Shown one piece after another: positions 26,798 through 35,732 of a DNA stretch of 64,000 nucleotides (the first letter of the stretch is position 1; each line of letters starts with the position of its first letter). The stretch spans positions 591,760-655,759 of the forward strand of contig JAFKGQ010000012.1 in NCBI GenBank assembly GCA_017307755.1, given 5' to 3'. Made by a program: the position numbers and the translations under genes. This DNA is from Chitinophagaceae bacterium. Lineage in GTDB: Bacteria > Bacteroidota > Bacteroidia > Chitinophagales > Chitinophagaceae. The notes under the pieces are model-generated. The model searched no databases and was not told the origin of the DNA. It saw nothing but the letters and a program-made list of their open reading frames with translations.

Positions 26798-26915
26798 TTC
26801 TACACCTGCTACGCCGGCTTGACGGACGACTCATTCAGAACGTGCTCTCCCATGATCCTTAAAAAGAATAACAAAGGTTCTTACGCTCTTGTTCGTAAGT
26901 AGCTTTCTTTTATTT
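26798..26915 (+). ncRNA. Candidate small RNA or leader
   Basis: No protein gene fits the 343 nt between phoH and the kinase gene. After a promoter-like element the sequence contains a hairpin CTTACG...CGTAAG (26880-26899) followed by a T-rich run (TTTCTTTTATTT), like a terminator. GCTAC near 26818 can pair with GTAGC at about 26900, giving a long-range closing stem. A small RNA of about 120 nt or an attenuating leader is possible; no Rfam family is recognised by eye. Confidence 0.3.
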
Positions 26916-26971
26916 AACGACGGTTCGCCTGAGGATATTATAAAAAAATTAATCTAAATACGCTGTTGAAG

Positions 26972-28942
26972 ATGAAGGGCCTCTGTATTATGCTTTGGTT
27001 AGGTTTCTGTTTATCGCTTGCCGGGGAGGGGGTTGCCCAGTCGACCATTGTCCGCAAACTGCAGGACCTGGTCAAGGATGGCCCGGTGGGTCATGGAAGG
27101 GGACCTGATACGGCCTATGTCGATGCCCTCGATCTCCTGGCACATCGTTATTATGGCGTCAACGCCGACAGCGCTTTTTATTATGGGAGGAAAGCCCTGC
27201 GATATGCCGATTCCACCGGGTACGGTAAAGGCAAAGCGGAGAGCTGGAGGATGATCGGCAATACCTACGAGATGATCGGGAACTATGTGGAGATGCTGTC
27301 TGCTTACCGGCAGTCCCGGCTGATCGCCGACAGCATCGGCAATACCGCGCTCGCAGCCATGGTAAATGTCAATATCGCTCTTTTTTACAAGCAGATGGGG
27401 GATTACGATGAAGCCCTTAAGCAAATAGGAAGGGACAGCGCTGTCTATGAGGCCACCACGGACCGTACGCAGCTGGCCTATGTATATTCCCATCTCTCTG
27501 ACGTCAGTCTTCACCGGCAGCAATATGATTCAGCCCTGGAATATGCTCATAAGGCAATCCAGGTGGCGCTGGAGATAAAGGACTCGGTGGCTTTTGCTTC
27601 TTTTAACAATGGTCTTGGAAGGATAATGGCGGCCAAGGGGCTTTACAAGGCCTCGCTTGTCGCCCACCAGACCTCCCTGAAGTATTATCTCCGTACGGAT
27701 GATAAGCTTGGCCAAACCGAGAGCTTTTATCATCTGGCTCGTACCAGTCTGCTCCTCAAAGACCTGACTGCAGCGCTCAAGTATGCCTTTCAGGGGCTTT
27801 CGCTGGCCCGTCAGCTGCACCGGAAAAAGGATATCAAAGAGCTTGGACAGGTGTTGGCGGAAACCTATGAGGCGAAAGGAGATTATCGCACGGCCTTGCA
27901 ATACTTTCAGCTTTATAAGGATTATTCCGACAGCCTCTACAGCGAGCAGATACGCAAACAATCCTTTTCCCTGGAGGCGCGATATGAATATGAGAGAAAG
28001 GCGGATTCCATGCGGCAGGCAGCTGCCAAACAGATGATCGTCCAACAGCATGTCGCCTGGAATCATACCTTACAGATATCCAGTGCCATCATTTTTATCC
28101 TCTTTCTGCTGGTGGTGGCCATTTTGCTGCAACGCAGCAGGGCTGCCAGCAGGAAAAGCAACAAAGAGCTTTCCGAGAAGAACATGGAGATTGAGCAGCA
28201 GAAGGAGGCGATGGAACTCCAGGCGGTGCAGCTGCTGCTGAACAATCAGCAAAAGGACAAGTTGTTCTCCATTATCGCCCATGACCTACGGGGGCCGCTG
28301 AATTCGCTAAAGGGGTTAATGGACTTTCTGAAAGAGAACAGACTTTCGGATGGGGAGATCAGGGGTATGATGGATGAGCTGCGGAGGAATGTGGATTATT
28401 CTTCTGAACTGGTGGGCAACCTTTTATTCTGGGCCAGCAGTCAGCTGAATGGGATTGTCGTTATGCCTGTCTGTCTTACGTTACGCAAACTGGTGGATGA
28501 CATCCTTCCTCTGTACACCCGGCAGGCGGGGGAAAAGAACATTGTGCTAAAGAATGAGATCGATGTGGAGCTGACGGCTTATGGAGACAAGGACATGATC
28601 CAGGTGATCCTGCGCAACCTGGTCAGCAACGCCATCAAGTTTTGCCGGACGGGAGATACGATCTCGATCAGCGGCCATCGGACGGCAGATGGTGTGGAAA
28701 TATGCGTGGCTGACACGGGTATTGGTATAAAAGAGGAAATTCTTGGCAAGATCCGCCGGAAAGAAAGTATAACTACTTATGGTACCGCCCGGGAGAAAGG
28801 CACGGGCCTTGGCATGTTGTTATGCCGGGAGTTCACAGAAGTAAATGGAGGAAAGTTCCGCATCGACAGCGAGTGGGGAAAGGGCAGCTGGTTCTATTTT
28901 ACGATACCGGCCGACGCAAGCTCCTCTTCGATCAAGGTATGA
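26972..28942 (+). CDS. Exported-sensor histidine kinase with TPR repeats
   Basis: A 656-residue kinase. It has a signal peptide, then several tetratricopeptide-like helical repeats in the periplasm (about residues 90-330), one transmembrane helix near 363-380 (LQISSAIIFILFLLVVAILL), a coiled coil (SEKNMEIEQQKEAMELQ), then the kinase core. The phospho-accepting histidine is His437 in SIIAHDLRGPLNS, and N/G boxes include LRNLVSNAIKFC, VADTGIGI and KGTGLGMLLC. No partner regulator is adjacent. The ATG at 26972 is used rather than a TTG two codons upstream. Confidence 0.92.
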   Translation: MKGLCIMLWLGFCLSLAGEGVAQSTIVRKLQDLVKDGPVGHGRGPDTAYVDALDLLAHRYYGVNADSAFYYGRKALRYADSTGYGKGKAESWRMIGNTYEMIGNYVEMLSAYRQSRLIADSIGNTALAAMVNVNIALFYKQMGDYDEALKQIGRDSAVYEATTDRTQLAYVYSHLSDVSLHRQQYDSALEYAHKAIQVALEIKDSVAFASFNNGLGRIMAAKGLYKASLVAHQTSLKYYLRTDDKLGQTESFYHLARTSLLLKDLTAALKYAFQGLSLARQLHRKKDIKELGQVLAETYEAKGDYRTALQYFQLYKDYSDSLYSEQIRKQSFSLEARYEYERKADSMRQAAAKQMIVQQHVAWNHTLQISSAIIFILFLLVVAILLQRSRAASRKSNKELSEKNMEIEQQKEAMELQAVQLLLNNQQKDKLFSIIAHDLRGPLNSLKGLMDFLKENRLSDGEIRGMMDELRRNVDYSSELVGNLLFWASSQLNGIVVMPVCLTLRKLVDDILPLYTRQAGEKNIVLKNEIDVELTAYGDKDMIQVILRNLVSNAIKFCRTGDTISISGHRTADGVEICVADTGIGIKEEILGKIRRKESITTYGTAREKGTGLGMLLCREFTEVNGGKFRIDSEWGKGSWFYFTIPADASSSSIKV

Positions 28943-29175
28943 AAAACGGCTTCATTTTCCCAGATCCATGCCGGCAGCTGCTGTTTGATGATCTTCCACA
29001 CGCCATCTTCTTTTTCCATTTTCAACACAATGCGGTTGCCCCGGTCGTCGCTCACATCCACTGTGAACAATCCTTCCTGCAATCCATTTGATTTACGAAA
29101 ATTGAATTCCCGCAGCCGGCCTTCGGCTTTGATAAGTTTGGTGAATTGAATGTTCCGGATGAATTGAATTTGCAT
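28894..29175 (-). CDS. Small conserved protein of unknown function
   Basis: A 93-residue soluble protein (GRLREFNFRKSNGLQEGLFT, then RGNRIVLKMEKEDGVWKIIK) with a beta-rich pattern, probably a single small beta-sheet domain. It overlaps the end of the convergent kinase gene by 49 nt. No function is recognised. Between it and the MFS gene (29176-29358) I see no gene, only a weak hairpin with T run near 29333-29351. Confidence 0.6.
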   Translation of the reverse strand: MQIQFIRNIQFTKLIKAEGRLREFNFRKSNGLQEGLFTVDVSDDRGNRIVLKMEKEDGVWKIIKQQLPAWIWENEAVFHTLIEEELASAGIVK

Positions 29176-29358
29176 AAGGCTTACTTTAGAATTTTAAGTT
29201 ATCAATTCTTTTTGCTCGTGATGTCCGCGGCCTTCTTAAAGAATAGTGAATTTTTTACGCAGGGATAGGAGGGTGACTACAAAAATACTAAAAATCGTAT
29301 TTTCCCTATACAAGATAACCAATTTAGTTGTCCCCATTTTGGGTTTTTTACCACTCTT

Positions 29359-30582
29359 TTAGGGAAATTTTAGCGGAGGGGCGGGTTGCCGGGGCCGGAC
29401 CTGCCGGCTCCCTGTCATCAGGACCATCAGCGCTAACAGGGCGCAGCTGGCCATAACCCCTGTCATTGGCAGGGCGGTATGATTGGTAAGAAAGCTTACG
29501 ATGGCGGAGGCCAGGGCGCCGATGCTCATCTGGATCCCGCCCAGGAGGGCTGAGGCCGTCCCGGCAGTCCGGCCAAAAAGGGCCAGGGACAGGGCCGAGG
29601 AGTTGGGGAAGATACAGCCCTGGCAGCAAAGAAAAAGAAAACAAAAGGCCACGGTGCCAAACAGACCCAGCCAGCCCAGGAGGCTGCCGGTGAACAGTAA
29701 GATACCCGTCAGCGACTGGCAAATAAGGGCTACCCGTATGATCTGTTCGCTTTTATAGGTCCTGAGCAGCACGCTGTTGAGCTGGCTGCAACCGATGAGT
29801 CCCAGGGCCACCACGGCAAAAATCCATCCATATTCCCGTTCGGTCACCTTAAACAGCTCCATAAACACGGAGGGGGAGCCGGCAATATAGGCATATAACC
29901 CGGCCGAGGCGATAGCCCCCGTAAAGGCATAAGTATAGAACTGTGGTTCTACCAGGACATGCAAAAAGCCGGAGATGATGGGGCCGGGTTTTAGGGACAT
30001 CTGTTTATCGGGCTGTCTTCCTTCCGGCAGGGCGAAGTGGACGGCGATAAGAATAGCTGCGGCAATAAAGGTGAGGACGATAAAAATATATTTCCATCCC
30101 AGCCCGGCGGCGAGATATCCGCCCAGGGTTGGGGCGATGATGGGGGATACGGCTATCACCAGCATCAGCTGGGAGAATATTTTGGCATTCTGCTCCACGG
30201 GGAAAAGGTCCCGTACCAATGCCCGTGATGCGACGAGACAGGCGCAGGCCCCTATTGCCTGGAAAAGACGCAGGGTGATGAGCAGTTCCACTGACCGGGC
30301 CATTGCGCAGCAGGCTGAAGCCACCAGGTACAAGGCGATACCGGCGTACAAGGGCTTTTTACGGCCAAAACGGTCCAACAGGGGACCATACAGGAACTGT
30401 CCTACGGAAATACCTATAAAAAAGCTGGACAGGGACAAGGCTACTTCCGCTGTCGTCGTTCTCAGGTCTTTTGCGATGTCGGGAAAGCCCGGCAGGTACA
30501 TGTCAATAGAAAAAGGACCGATGGCCGAGAGAACCCCCAGAATGAGAACAACAAAAACCGGGTTCTTTTTTGGTGCGTTCAT
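29359..30582 (-). CDS. Bcr/CflA-type MFS drug exporter
   Basis: A 407-residue major facilitator with twelve hydrophobic segments. The family motif is in PFSIDMYLPGFPDIAKDL; GQFLYGPLLDRFGRKKPLYAG is motif A with the RFGRK loop, and RALVRDLFP is typical of the Bcr/CflA group. It probably exports small toxic compounds by proton antiport. The ATG at 30582 is used. It is transcribed divergently from the amine oxidase. Confidence 0.9.
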   Translation of the reverse strand: MNAPKKNPVFVVLILGVLSAIGPFSIDMYLPGFPDIAKDLRTTTAEVALSLSSFFIGISVGQFLYGPLLDRFGRKKPLYAGIALYLVASACCAMARSVELLITLRLFQAIGACACLVASRALVRDLFPVEQNAKIFSQLMLVIAVSPIIAPTLGGYLAAGLGWKYIFIVLTFIAAAILIAVHFALPEGRQPDKQMSLKPGPIISGFLHVLVEPQFYTYAFTGAIASAGLYAYIAGSPSVFMELFKVTEREYGWIFAVVALGLIGCSQLNSVLLRTYKSEQIIRVALICQSLTGILLFTGSLLGWLGLFGTVAFCFLFLCCQGCIFPNSSALSLALFGRTAGTASALLGGIQMSIGALASAIVSFLTNHTALPMTGVMASCALLALMVLMTGSRQVRPRQPAPPLKFP

Positions 30583-30644
30583 AAGAAGGAACAAAGTTAG
30601 ACAGCCGATGTTGGATTCCTCTTTAATTTTATATTTTTTTGATC

Positions 30645-31925
30645 ATGGATAAATCGTTACTCGTCATTGGCGCCGGCGCCGCCGGCCTCATGGCTGCCTA
30701 TGAACTATCCGGCGCCGGATTGCCTGTTACTATCGTAGAGGCGGCGGATCGGCCCGGAGGCAGGATATTGACCTTGCAGGATAATGGTTTTTCTTTCCCT
30801 GTGGAGGCAGGAGCGGAATTTGTGCATGGCTCTTTGCCCATTACGTTGGGTTTGTTAAAGCTGGCGGATATCGCTCACCGGCCGGTGAAAGGTAAAATGG
30901 TACGGGTGCGGAAAGGAGAATGGGGCCGGGAGGATCTTTTTTCGGATGATGGCTGGTCGGAACTGATGGCGAAAATGGGGGAATTGCCGGGTGATATGCC
31001 GCTCGGGGACTTCCTGGATACCTATTTTGCCGAAGATCGATACGCATTGCTTTGCAATGCTGTCCGGGGCTTTGCGGAAGGGTATGACCTGGCGGACCTT
31101 TCCAGGGCCAGCACCCTGGCGTTGTACCAGGAGTGGCAGGAGGAGGGGCAGGGAGAGTTTCGTGTGGAGGGGGGCTATAGCCGGCTCATCCATTATCTGG
31201 AGCAGCAGTGTCTGTCCCGTGGGTGTAAGATCCATTATAGGGCGCCGGTGCAGGAGGTCCGTTGGCAGAAGGGAGCGGTGGAGCTTCGTTGCGCCGATGG
31301 CCAGACGTTTTTTGGCAGCAAGCTGATCACTACGGTGTCCCTTGGCGTCCTGCAACTGGCTGCCGGAGCTTCAGGGGGCTTGCGGTTTGCGCCGGATATC
31401 CCCGCCTACCGGGAAGCGGCGCTTGCCATGGGGTATGGGTCCGTCATCAAAGTATTGATGGAGTTCAAATCCTCTTTTTGGGAGAAAAAAGGAAAGGACA
31501 CCGGCTTTATACTCAGCGATGAGGCTGTCCCTACCTGGTGGACCCAGCACCCGGATGGAAGTCGTCTGCTGACTGCCTGGATCGCGGCTACGGCCATGAG
31601 GAATTTCCGGGCGCTGGATGAGCAGACGAGGCTAAAGACCTGTATGGATTCGCTGGCTACAATTTTTGGGGTAAATGTCGATTTTTTAAAGGGAGAACTG
31701 GCAGCGTATCATGTTCATGACTGGATGGACGAGCCGTATGTCCGCGGGGGTTATAGTTATGAGACGGTGGGAAGCGGGACTGCCAGGGCTCTTCTTCGTC
31801 AACCTTTGGAAGATACTTTGTTCTTTGCCGGAGAGGCTTTATACGAGGGGCCGGCGCTGGCAACGGTGGAGGCGGCGCTTGACAGCGGGAGGGATGTAGC
31901 TGACAAAATAAATGCGCGGCCATGA
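30645..31925 (+). CDS. Flavin-containing amine oxidase
   Basis: A 426-residue FAD oxidase. The dinucleotide-binding motif is at the N-terminus (LLVIGAGAAGLMAAYELSGA), followed by RPGGRILT and the C-terminal FAD segment LFFAGEALYEGPALATVEAA. It should oxidise a primary or secondary amine with oxygen, giving aldehyde, ammonia and peroxide. The substrate is unknown. The last codons form half of a perfect bidirectional terminator. Confidence 0.9.
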   Translation: MDKSLLVIGAGAAGLMAAYELSGAGLPVTIVEAADRPGGRILTLQDNGFSFPVEAGAEFVHGSLPITLGLLKLADIAHRPVKGKMVRVRKGEWGREDLFSDDGWSELMAKMGELPGDMPLGDFLDTYFAEDRYALLCNAVRGFAEGYDLADLSRASTLALYQEWQEEGQGEFRVEGGYSRLIHYLEQQCLSRGCKIHYRAPVQEVRWQKGAVELRCADGQTFFGSKLITTVSLGVLQLAAGASGGLRFAPDIPAYREAALAMGYGSVIKVLMEFKSSFWEKKGKDTGFILSDEAVPTWWTQHPDGSRLLTAWIAATAMRNFRALDEQTRLKTCMDSLATIFGVNVDFLKGELAAYHVHDWMDEPYVRGGYSYETVGSGTARALLRQPLEDTLFFAGEALYEGPALATVEAALDSGRDVADKINARP

Positions 31926-31940
31926 CCGCGCATTTATTTT
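31905..31940. terminator. Bidirectional terminator overlapping a stop codon
   Basis: A perfect 15-bp inverted repeat (AAAATAAATGCGCGG / CCGCGCATTTATTTT) with the TGA stop of the amine oxidase in its loop. It carries A/T tracts on both sides and serves the two convergent genes. Confidence 0.9.
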
Positions 31941-31944
31941 GAGG

Positions 31945-32400
31945 TTAAGCATATTGATCCCGGAGAGATTTGATCTCGTCGTGGGATTCTTTTAGCATTT
32001 GCTGTTGTTGCATCAGCAGATCGCGAATAAATGCGGGAAGCGCAGCATCTTCCAACGCCGTCTTGTAGGCCCGCTGAGCTGCGTCTTCTCCTGTCTCGCA
32101 GTTGGACAATATGCTGTGACGATCGTGCCCGCCGAATACAGCTTTTACATCCATCCAGGCGCGATAGATCTTACCGCTGACAGTGGTACCTGTTTCGACT
32201 TCTCCTCCAAGGGCCTGCACCTCAGAGGCAAGGGCGATTTTATTTCTATGACTTTCGGCGATCATAGAAGCATACAGGACCTTCAGATCCTCATCCTCGC
32301 TCTTTGTCTCCCTGATGGCCTTCTCATAGCCTGTAATACGATCGTTATTGATCTGGATAAGATCATTCAGCACTTCAATTGTTTCCTTGTTGTTTGTCAT
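31945..32400 (-). CDS. DUF2383 four-helix-bundle protein
   Basis: A 151-residue all-helical protein starting MTNNKETIEVLNDLIQINND, with the pattern of the PA2169/DUF2383 ferritin-like helical bundle. Several acidic and histidine residues lie at helix positions (for example ESHRNKIALASE). Its role is not known; stress association is typical. The ATG at 32400 is at the start of the conserved part. Confidence 0.8.
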   Translation of the reverse strand: MTNNKETIEVLNDLIQINNDRITGYEKAIRETKSEDEDLKVLYASMIAESHRNKIALASEVQALGGEVETGTTVSGKIYRAWMDVKAVFGGHDRHSILSNCETGEDAAQRAYKTALEDAALPAFIRDLLMQQQQMLKESHDEIKSLRDQYA

Positions 32401-32533
32401 AACAATACGTTTTAAACATTGGATGTAATAATGAGGTTTCATGTCTACCGGCAGTAAAATCATGCCAGCCCTCTGCAAGGCGGAGACGGGTGTTGGATGT
32501 GGAAATAATTCCCTTTATTTTGTATGTAATGGA

Positions 32534-33493
32534 TCACCCTTTCTTTTCCGCTAATTTGGCCAATTCCCTGAAGAGGGCTTTTTCCTTATCCGAAAGGTTT
32601 CCCGGCATCCTGATCTCCAGGGTGAGGTAGAGATCGCCGTATTGTCCTTCTTTCTTATAGATGGGGAATCCTTTTCCTTTCAGACGCATGACGGTGCCAT
32701 TCTGTGTTTCGGGTTTTATCTTCAGCTTGACCTTTCCGCCGAGGGTGTCGATGGTGATCTCCCCGCCTAACACGGCGGTATAGAGGTCAAGGGAGAATTT
32801 TTCATAGAGATCATTTCCTTCACGACGGAAACGGGGGTCCTCTTCAATGACGAAAGTAATGTACAGATCGCCGTCGGGGCCGTCGTTGATCCCGGGGCTG
32901 CCATGTCCTTTCAATTTGATGATCTGTCCGTTCTCCACGCCGGCGGGGATGGTGATACGGATATTTTTCCCATTGACGGTGAGCACCTGCTGGTGTGTCC
33001 GGTAGGCGTCCGTCAGGGTGAGATGTAGTTCCGCCTGGAGGTCCTGTCCCCGGAACCTGTTGCGGCTGCGACTCGTCCCGGAACTGTTGCCCCTGCCAAA
33101 CAACGATTCAAAGAAGTCGGAGAACTCCCCGCCTCCCTCAAAGGACGAAGATCCGCCGAACCCGCCGGAAAATCCATCGAATCCTCCGCCCGAAGAGTAG
33201 GCGCCCTGGCCCTGGCTCCGGCGGCTCTTGCTGCCGGCAGATTGCTGCGCTTTTTCAAAGGCTTCGGCATGCTGCCAGTCCTTACCGTACTGGTCGTATT
33301 TTTTCCGTTTGTCCGGGTCGCTGAGCACCTCATTGGCCTCGTTGATCTGCTGGAACTTCTTATTGGCTTCTTTGTCGTTGGGGTTTAGGTCCGGATGATG
33401 TTTACGAGCCAGTTTACGATAGGCTGCGCGGATCTCGTCCTGTGTTGCGTTCTTATTAACTCCCAATATTTTATAATAATCTATGAAATCCAT
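32534..33493 (-). CDS. DnaJ/CbpA-type co-chaperone
   Basis: A 319-residue J-domain protein of the type without a zinc-finger domain. The J domain has the HPD motif in RKHHPDLNPNDKEANKKF (about residues 5-70). A Gly/Ser/Phe-rich linker (about 95-145) precedes the C-terminal client-binding beta domains (HLTLTDAYRTHQQVLTVNGK, LGGEITIDTLGGKVKLKI). It should stimulate DnaK or bind unfolded proteins or DNA (CbpA-like). Whether it is CbpA in function cannot be told. Confidence 0.92.
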   Translation of the reverse strand: MDFIDYYKILGVNKNATQDEIRAAYRKLARKHHPDLNPNDKEANKKFQQINEANEVLSDPDKRKKYDQYGKDWQHAEAFEKAQQSAGSKSRRSQGQGAYSSGGGFDGFSGGFGGSSSFEGGGEFSDFFESLFGRGNSSGTSRSRNRFRGQDLQAELHLTLTDAYRTHQQVLTVNGKNIRITIPAGVENGQIIKLKGHGSPGINDGPDGDLYITFVIEEDPRFRREGNDLYEKFSLDLYTAVLGGEITIDTLGGKVKLKIKPETQNGTVMRLKGKGFPIYKKEGQYGDLYLTLEIRMPGNLSDKEKALFRELAKLAEKKG

Positions 33494-33545
33494 GGAAAGG
33501 CTCCTGTTTTTGCAAATTTCTGAATTCTTCCCGACTTTATGGATA

Positions 33546-35162
33546 TCACGTCAGCTCATTTTCATTACCGATGGTGAAAAAGAACCGGCTGCCTTTGCCG
33601 GGGGTCGACTCCGCCCAGATCTTCCCGCCGTGTAATTCGACGATCTTTTTACAATGCGCCAGACCGATGCCGGAGCCTTCATATTCGCTGCGGGTATGCA
33701 GCCGCTGGAAGATGATAAAGATCCTTTCCAGGAATTCCGATTCGATGCCGATGCCATTGTCCTGTACAAAGAATTTCCAATAACCATTCTCCCGCACGGA
33801 CCCGATGTCAATGGCCGGCGCCTGATCCGCCTTACGGAATTTGATGGAATTACTGATGAGGTTTTGGAACAGCAGCTTCAGTTCGGTGGGGTAGGCTTGC
33901 AGGACGGGCAGGGGGCTGGAGTGGACAGTGGCGCCTGTATCCTCGATGATCTTATCGAGGTCTGCCGTCACTTCCTGTACGAGGAGGTTACAATCCACTT
34001 GTCTTGGCTCTTTTTCACGTCCGATGCGGGAGTAATCGAGCAAGTCCTTGATGAGCGTCTTCATCCTCTCCGACGCCTGCAGCAGATAGTTCATAAATTT
34101 ATCCGCATTCTCATCCAGCCGCCCCTTATACTGTTGTTGCAGCAGTTCAACAAAGGCGGAGATGGTCCGCAATGGTTCCTGCAGATCGTGGGAGGCCACA
34201 TAAGCAAACTGTTCCAATTCCTTGTTCTTGCTTTCTATCTGTGCGGTGCGCTGATGTACCTTCTTTTCCAGGGAGCTGTTGACCTCCTGGTTCTCCCTGC
34301 CCAGCCTTTCCAGTTCTGCGGCCATCTTATTGAAGTCGCTTGCGAGGATGCCGATCTCATCTTTTGAGAAGATCTTTGCCTTGCGGCTAAAGTCTTCTTT
34401 TGCTACTGCCCGCGAGGAGAGCAGGATCTCTTTCAAACCTTTTTGTATCCCCCGGCTCACCGTAATAGCCAGGGTCAGACCCGTGCATTCTACGGTCAGC
34501 GCCACGATAAAGAGCACGCGAAGAACGGTGTTCTCCAACCAACGGGAGCCTTCGCCCAGGGCATTGGAAAATTCGTCTTCAAAGGGGGTGAGCCTGGCGT
34601 TCAACGGATCGATCTTTTCCAGGAGTGTATTTATACGTTGTTGTGAAGGGTTTCCCCCGCTGATCTCGGCGTGCAGCTGTTCGCCAATTTCCACAAAGCC
34701 GGAGATGACGTTGTCGGCCTGTGACCAGGCGGTGATCGCCCTGCCTATGTAATAGTTATTATGAAACCTTTGCATCAACCGGATCATTCCATCGATGTCA
34801 TCGGGGTGGTTCTTCCCCTCGATAAAGCCTTGCCGGGCAACGGCCAGGTCGGGATTGGGTTTGCTAAGCTCCATCCTCGTCTTATGATCGCCCAGGTTCA
34901 CTTTCAGAAATTCCCTGAATTTGATATAATCGGCCTCGTCATGCGTACGCGTGTATTTCAGCAACTGGTAGATGCCATCCTTCTGGGCCTTTGACCACAA
35001 TCCTTCCCCATTGACATATGCCCGGACAGAAGATAGGGTATGAATGGAGAAGATCAGTACGACCAATTCGAATGCGATCAGCAAGGCCATAATACCCACG
35101 GTGAAATACAGCTTCTTTGCAATGGAGACATTTCTGTACCATTTAAAGACAGGTAGTTTCAT
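33546..35162 (-). CDS. Membrane sensor histidine kinase (HAMP, PHY-type core)
   Basis: A 538-residue kinase. Transmembrane helix 1 is at about 20-42, a periplasmic helical sensor follows to about 215, helix 2 is about 215-236 and a HAMP domain runs to about 290. A coiled coil (QEVNSSLEKKVHQRTAQIES) leads into the dimerisation domain with His325 in AYVASHDLQEPLRTIS. The ATPase has FQNLISNSIKFR, FVQDNGIGI and GSGIGLAHCKKIVELHGG. This SHDLQEPLR type is typical of phytochrome-like kinases. No response regulator is adjacent. Confidence 0.92.
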   Translation of the reverse strand: MKLPVFKWYRNVSIAKKLYFTVGIMALLIAFELVVLIFSIHTLSSVRAYVNGEGLWSKAQKDGIYQLLKYTRTHDEADYIKFREFLKVNLGDHKTRMELSKPNPDLAVARQGFIEGKNHPDDIDGMIRLMQRFHNNYYIGRAITAWSQADNVISGFVEIGEQLHAEISGGNPSQQRINTLLEKIDPLNARLTPFEDEFSNALGEGSRWLENTVLRVLFIVALTVECTGLTLAITVSRGIQKGLKEILLSSRAVAKEDFSRKAKIFSKDEIGILASDFNKMAAELERLGRENQEVNSSLEKKVHQRTAQIESKNKELEQFAYVASHDLQEPLRTISAFVELLQQQYKGRLDENADKFMNYLLQASERMKTLIKDLLDYSRIGREKEPRQVDCNLLVQEVTADLDKIIEDTGATVHSSPLPVLQAYPTELKLLFQNLISNSIKFRKADQAPAIDIGSVRENGYWKFFVQDNGIGIESEFLERIFIIFQRLHTRSEYEGSGIGLAHCKKIVELHGGKIWAESTPGKGSRFFFTIGNENELT

Positions 35163-35232
35163 ATTCAACGTTTCGTTTGGGCGATAGGATGCTAAGGGGA
35201 TGACAATTTAAGAAAAATGTCCGGGTCGTTCT

Positions 35233-35268
35233 GAAAAAAATGATCCGGCGCCTTTCGGCAGCCGGATC
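35233..35268 (-). terminator. Rho-independent terminator
   Basis: On the minus strand an 8-bp stem (GATCCGGC / GCCGGATC) is followed by a T run. It lies past the end of the small membrane-protein gene 35419-35640 and the structured element before it. Confidence 0.75.
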
Positions 35269-35280
35269 CGTCCTTCTTCA

Positions 35281-35420
35281 AACCTTCGTGGCCGCGAGAT
35301 AAGTTATTTAGATTTAGCGATCGCTGTCTTTTGTTTTCGGCCCTTCGGTTATTAGAAAAAATACCTCGGGCCGAAAATGGCTAATGATGACCCTTCGGAT
35401 AACCGAGCGAAGCGAAGGTT
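35281..35420. other. Highly structured intergenic element, possible pseudoknot
   Basis: Four inverted repeats nest here. AACCTTCG (35281-35288) pairs with CGAAGGTT (35413-35420) as a closing stem. TTTTCGGCCC (35334-35343) pairs with GGGCCGAAAA (35368-35377) as a 10-bp stem. The loop sequence CGGTTAT (35346-35352) pairs with ATAACCG (35399-35405), giving a pseudoknot. GCGATCGC (35317-35324) is a palindrome. On the minus strand it would lie in the 3' region of the small membrane-protein transcript, ahead of a terminator. The strand is unproven. Confidence 0.4.
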
Positions 35421-35640
35421 ACGAACGAGAAGGAGCGTGTCGAAGCAGCTCCGACGAAGTTCTGTCCTGTGGTCGATTTTTGCCCATGGTCAATGCATAG
35501 ATGCAGAAGACGATGGACAGGTAGCTGGCGATGGTCAGCACAGCGGAGGTGTTGTAATCAAACTGGTAGAACAAGTTAAAACTGGTTACACCGGATACAA
35601 CAACAGAGATCAGCAGGAGGATAGATATTAACAGCTTCAT
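35419..35640 (-). CDS. Small membrane protein of unknown function
   Basis: A 73-residue protein with an N-terminal hydrophobic helix (KLLISILLLISVVVSGVTSF) and a second (ASYLSIVFCIYALTM). The charged C-terminal 22 residues run up to the structured element. The ATG at 35640 and a downstream terminator support it as a gene. No family is recognised. Confidence 0.5.
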   Translation of the reverse strand: MKLLISILLLISVVVSGVTSFNLFYQFDYNTSAVLTIASYLSIVFCIYALTMGKNRPQDRTSSELLRHAPSRS

Positions 35641-35732
35641 AACTTTATTTTTTAAGGTTGCGTAAAATTTGTTGCTTTATATATCAGACGGCCGGGGGCC
35701 TGAGAAGTTTATTAAAGAAATGCTAAAGCGTT

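Noticed and set aside
29975..30652. 225-codon plus-strand frame opposite the MFS gene
   Set aside because: The MFS protein on the other strand has clear family motifs; this frame is a shadow.
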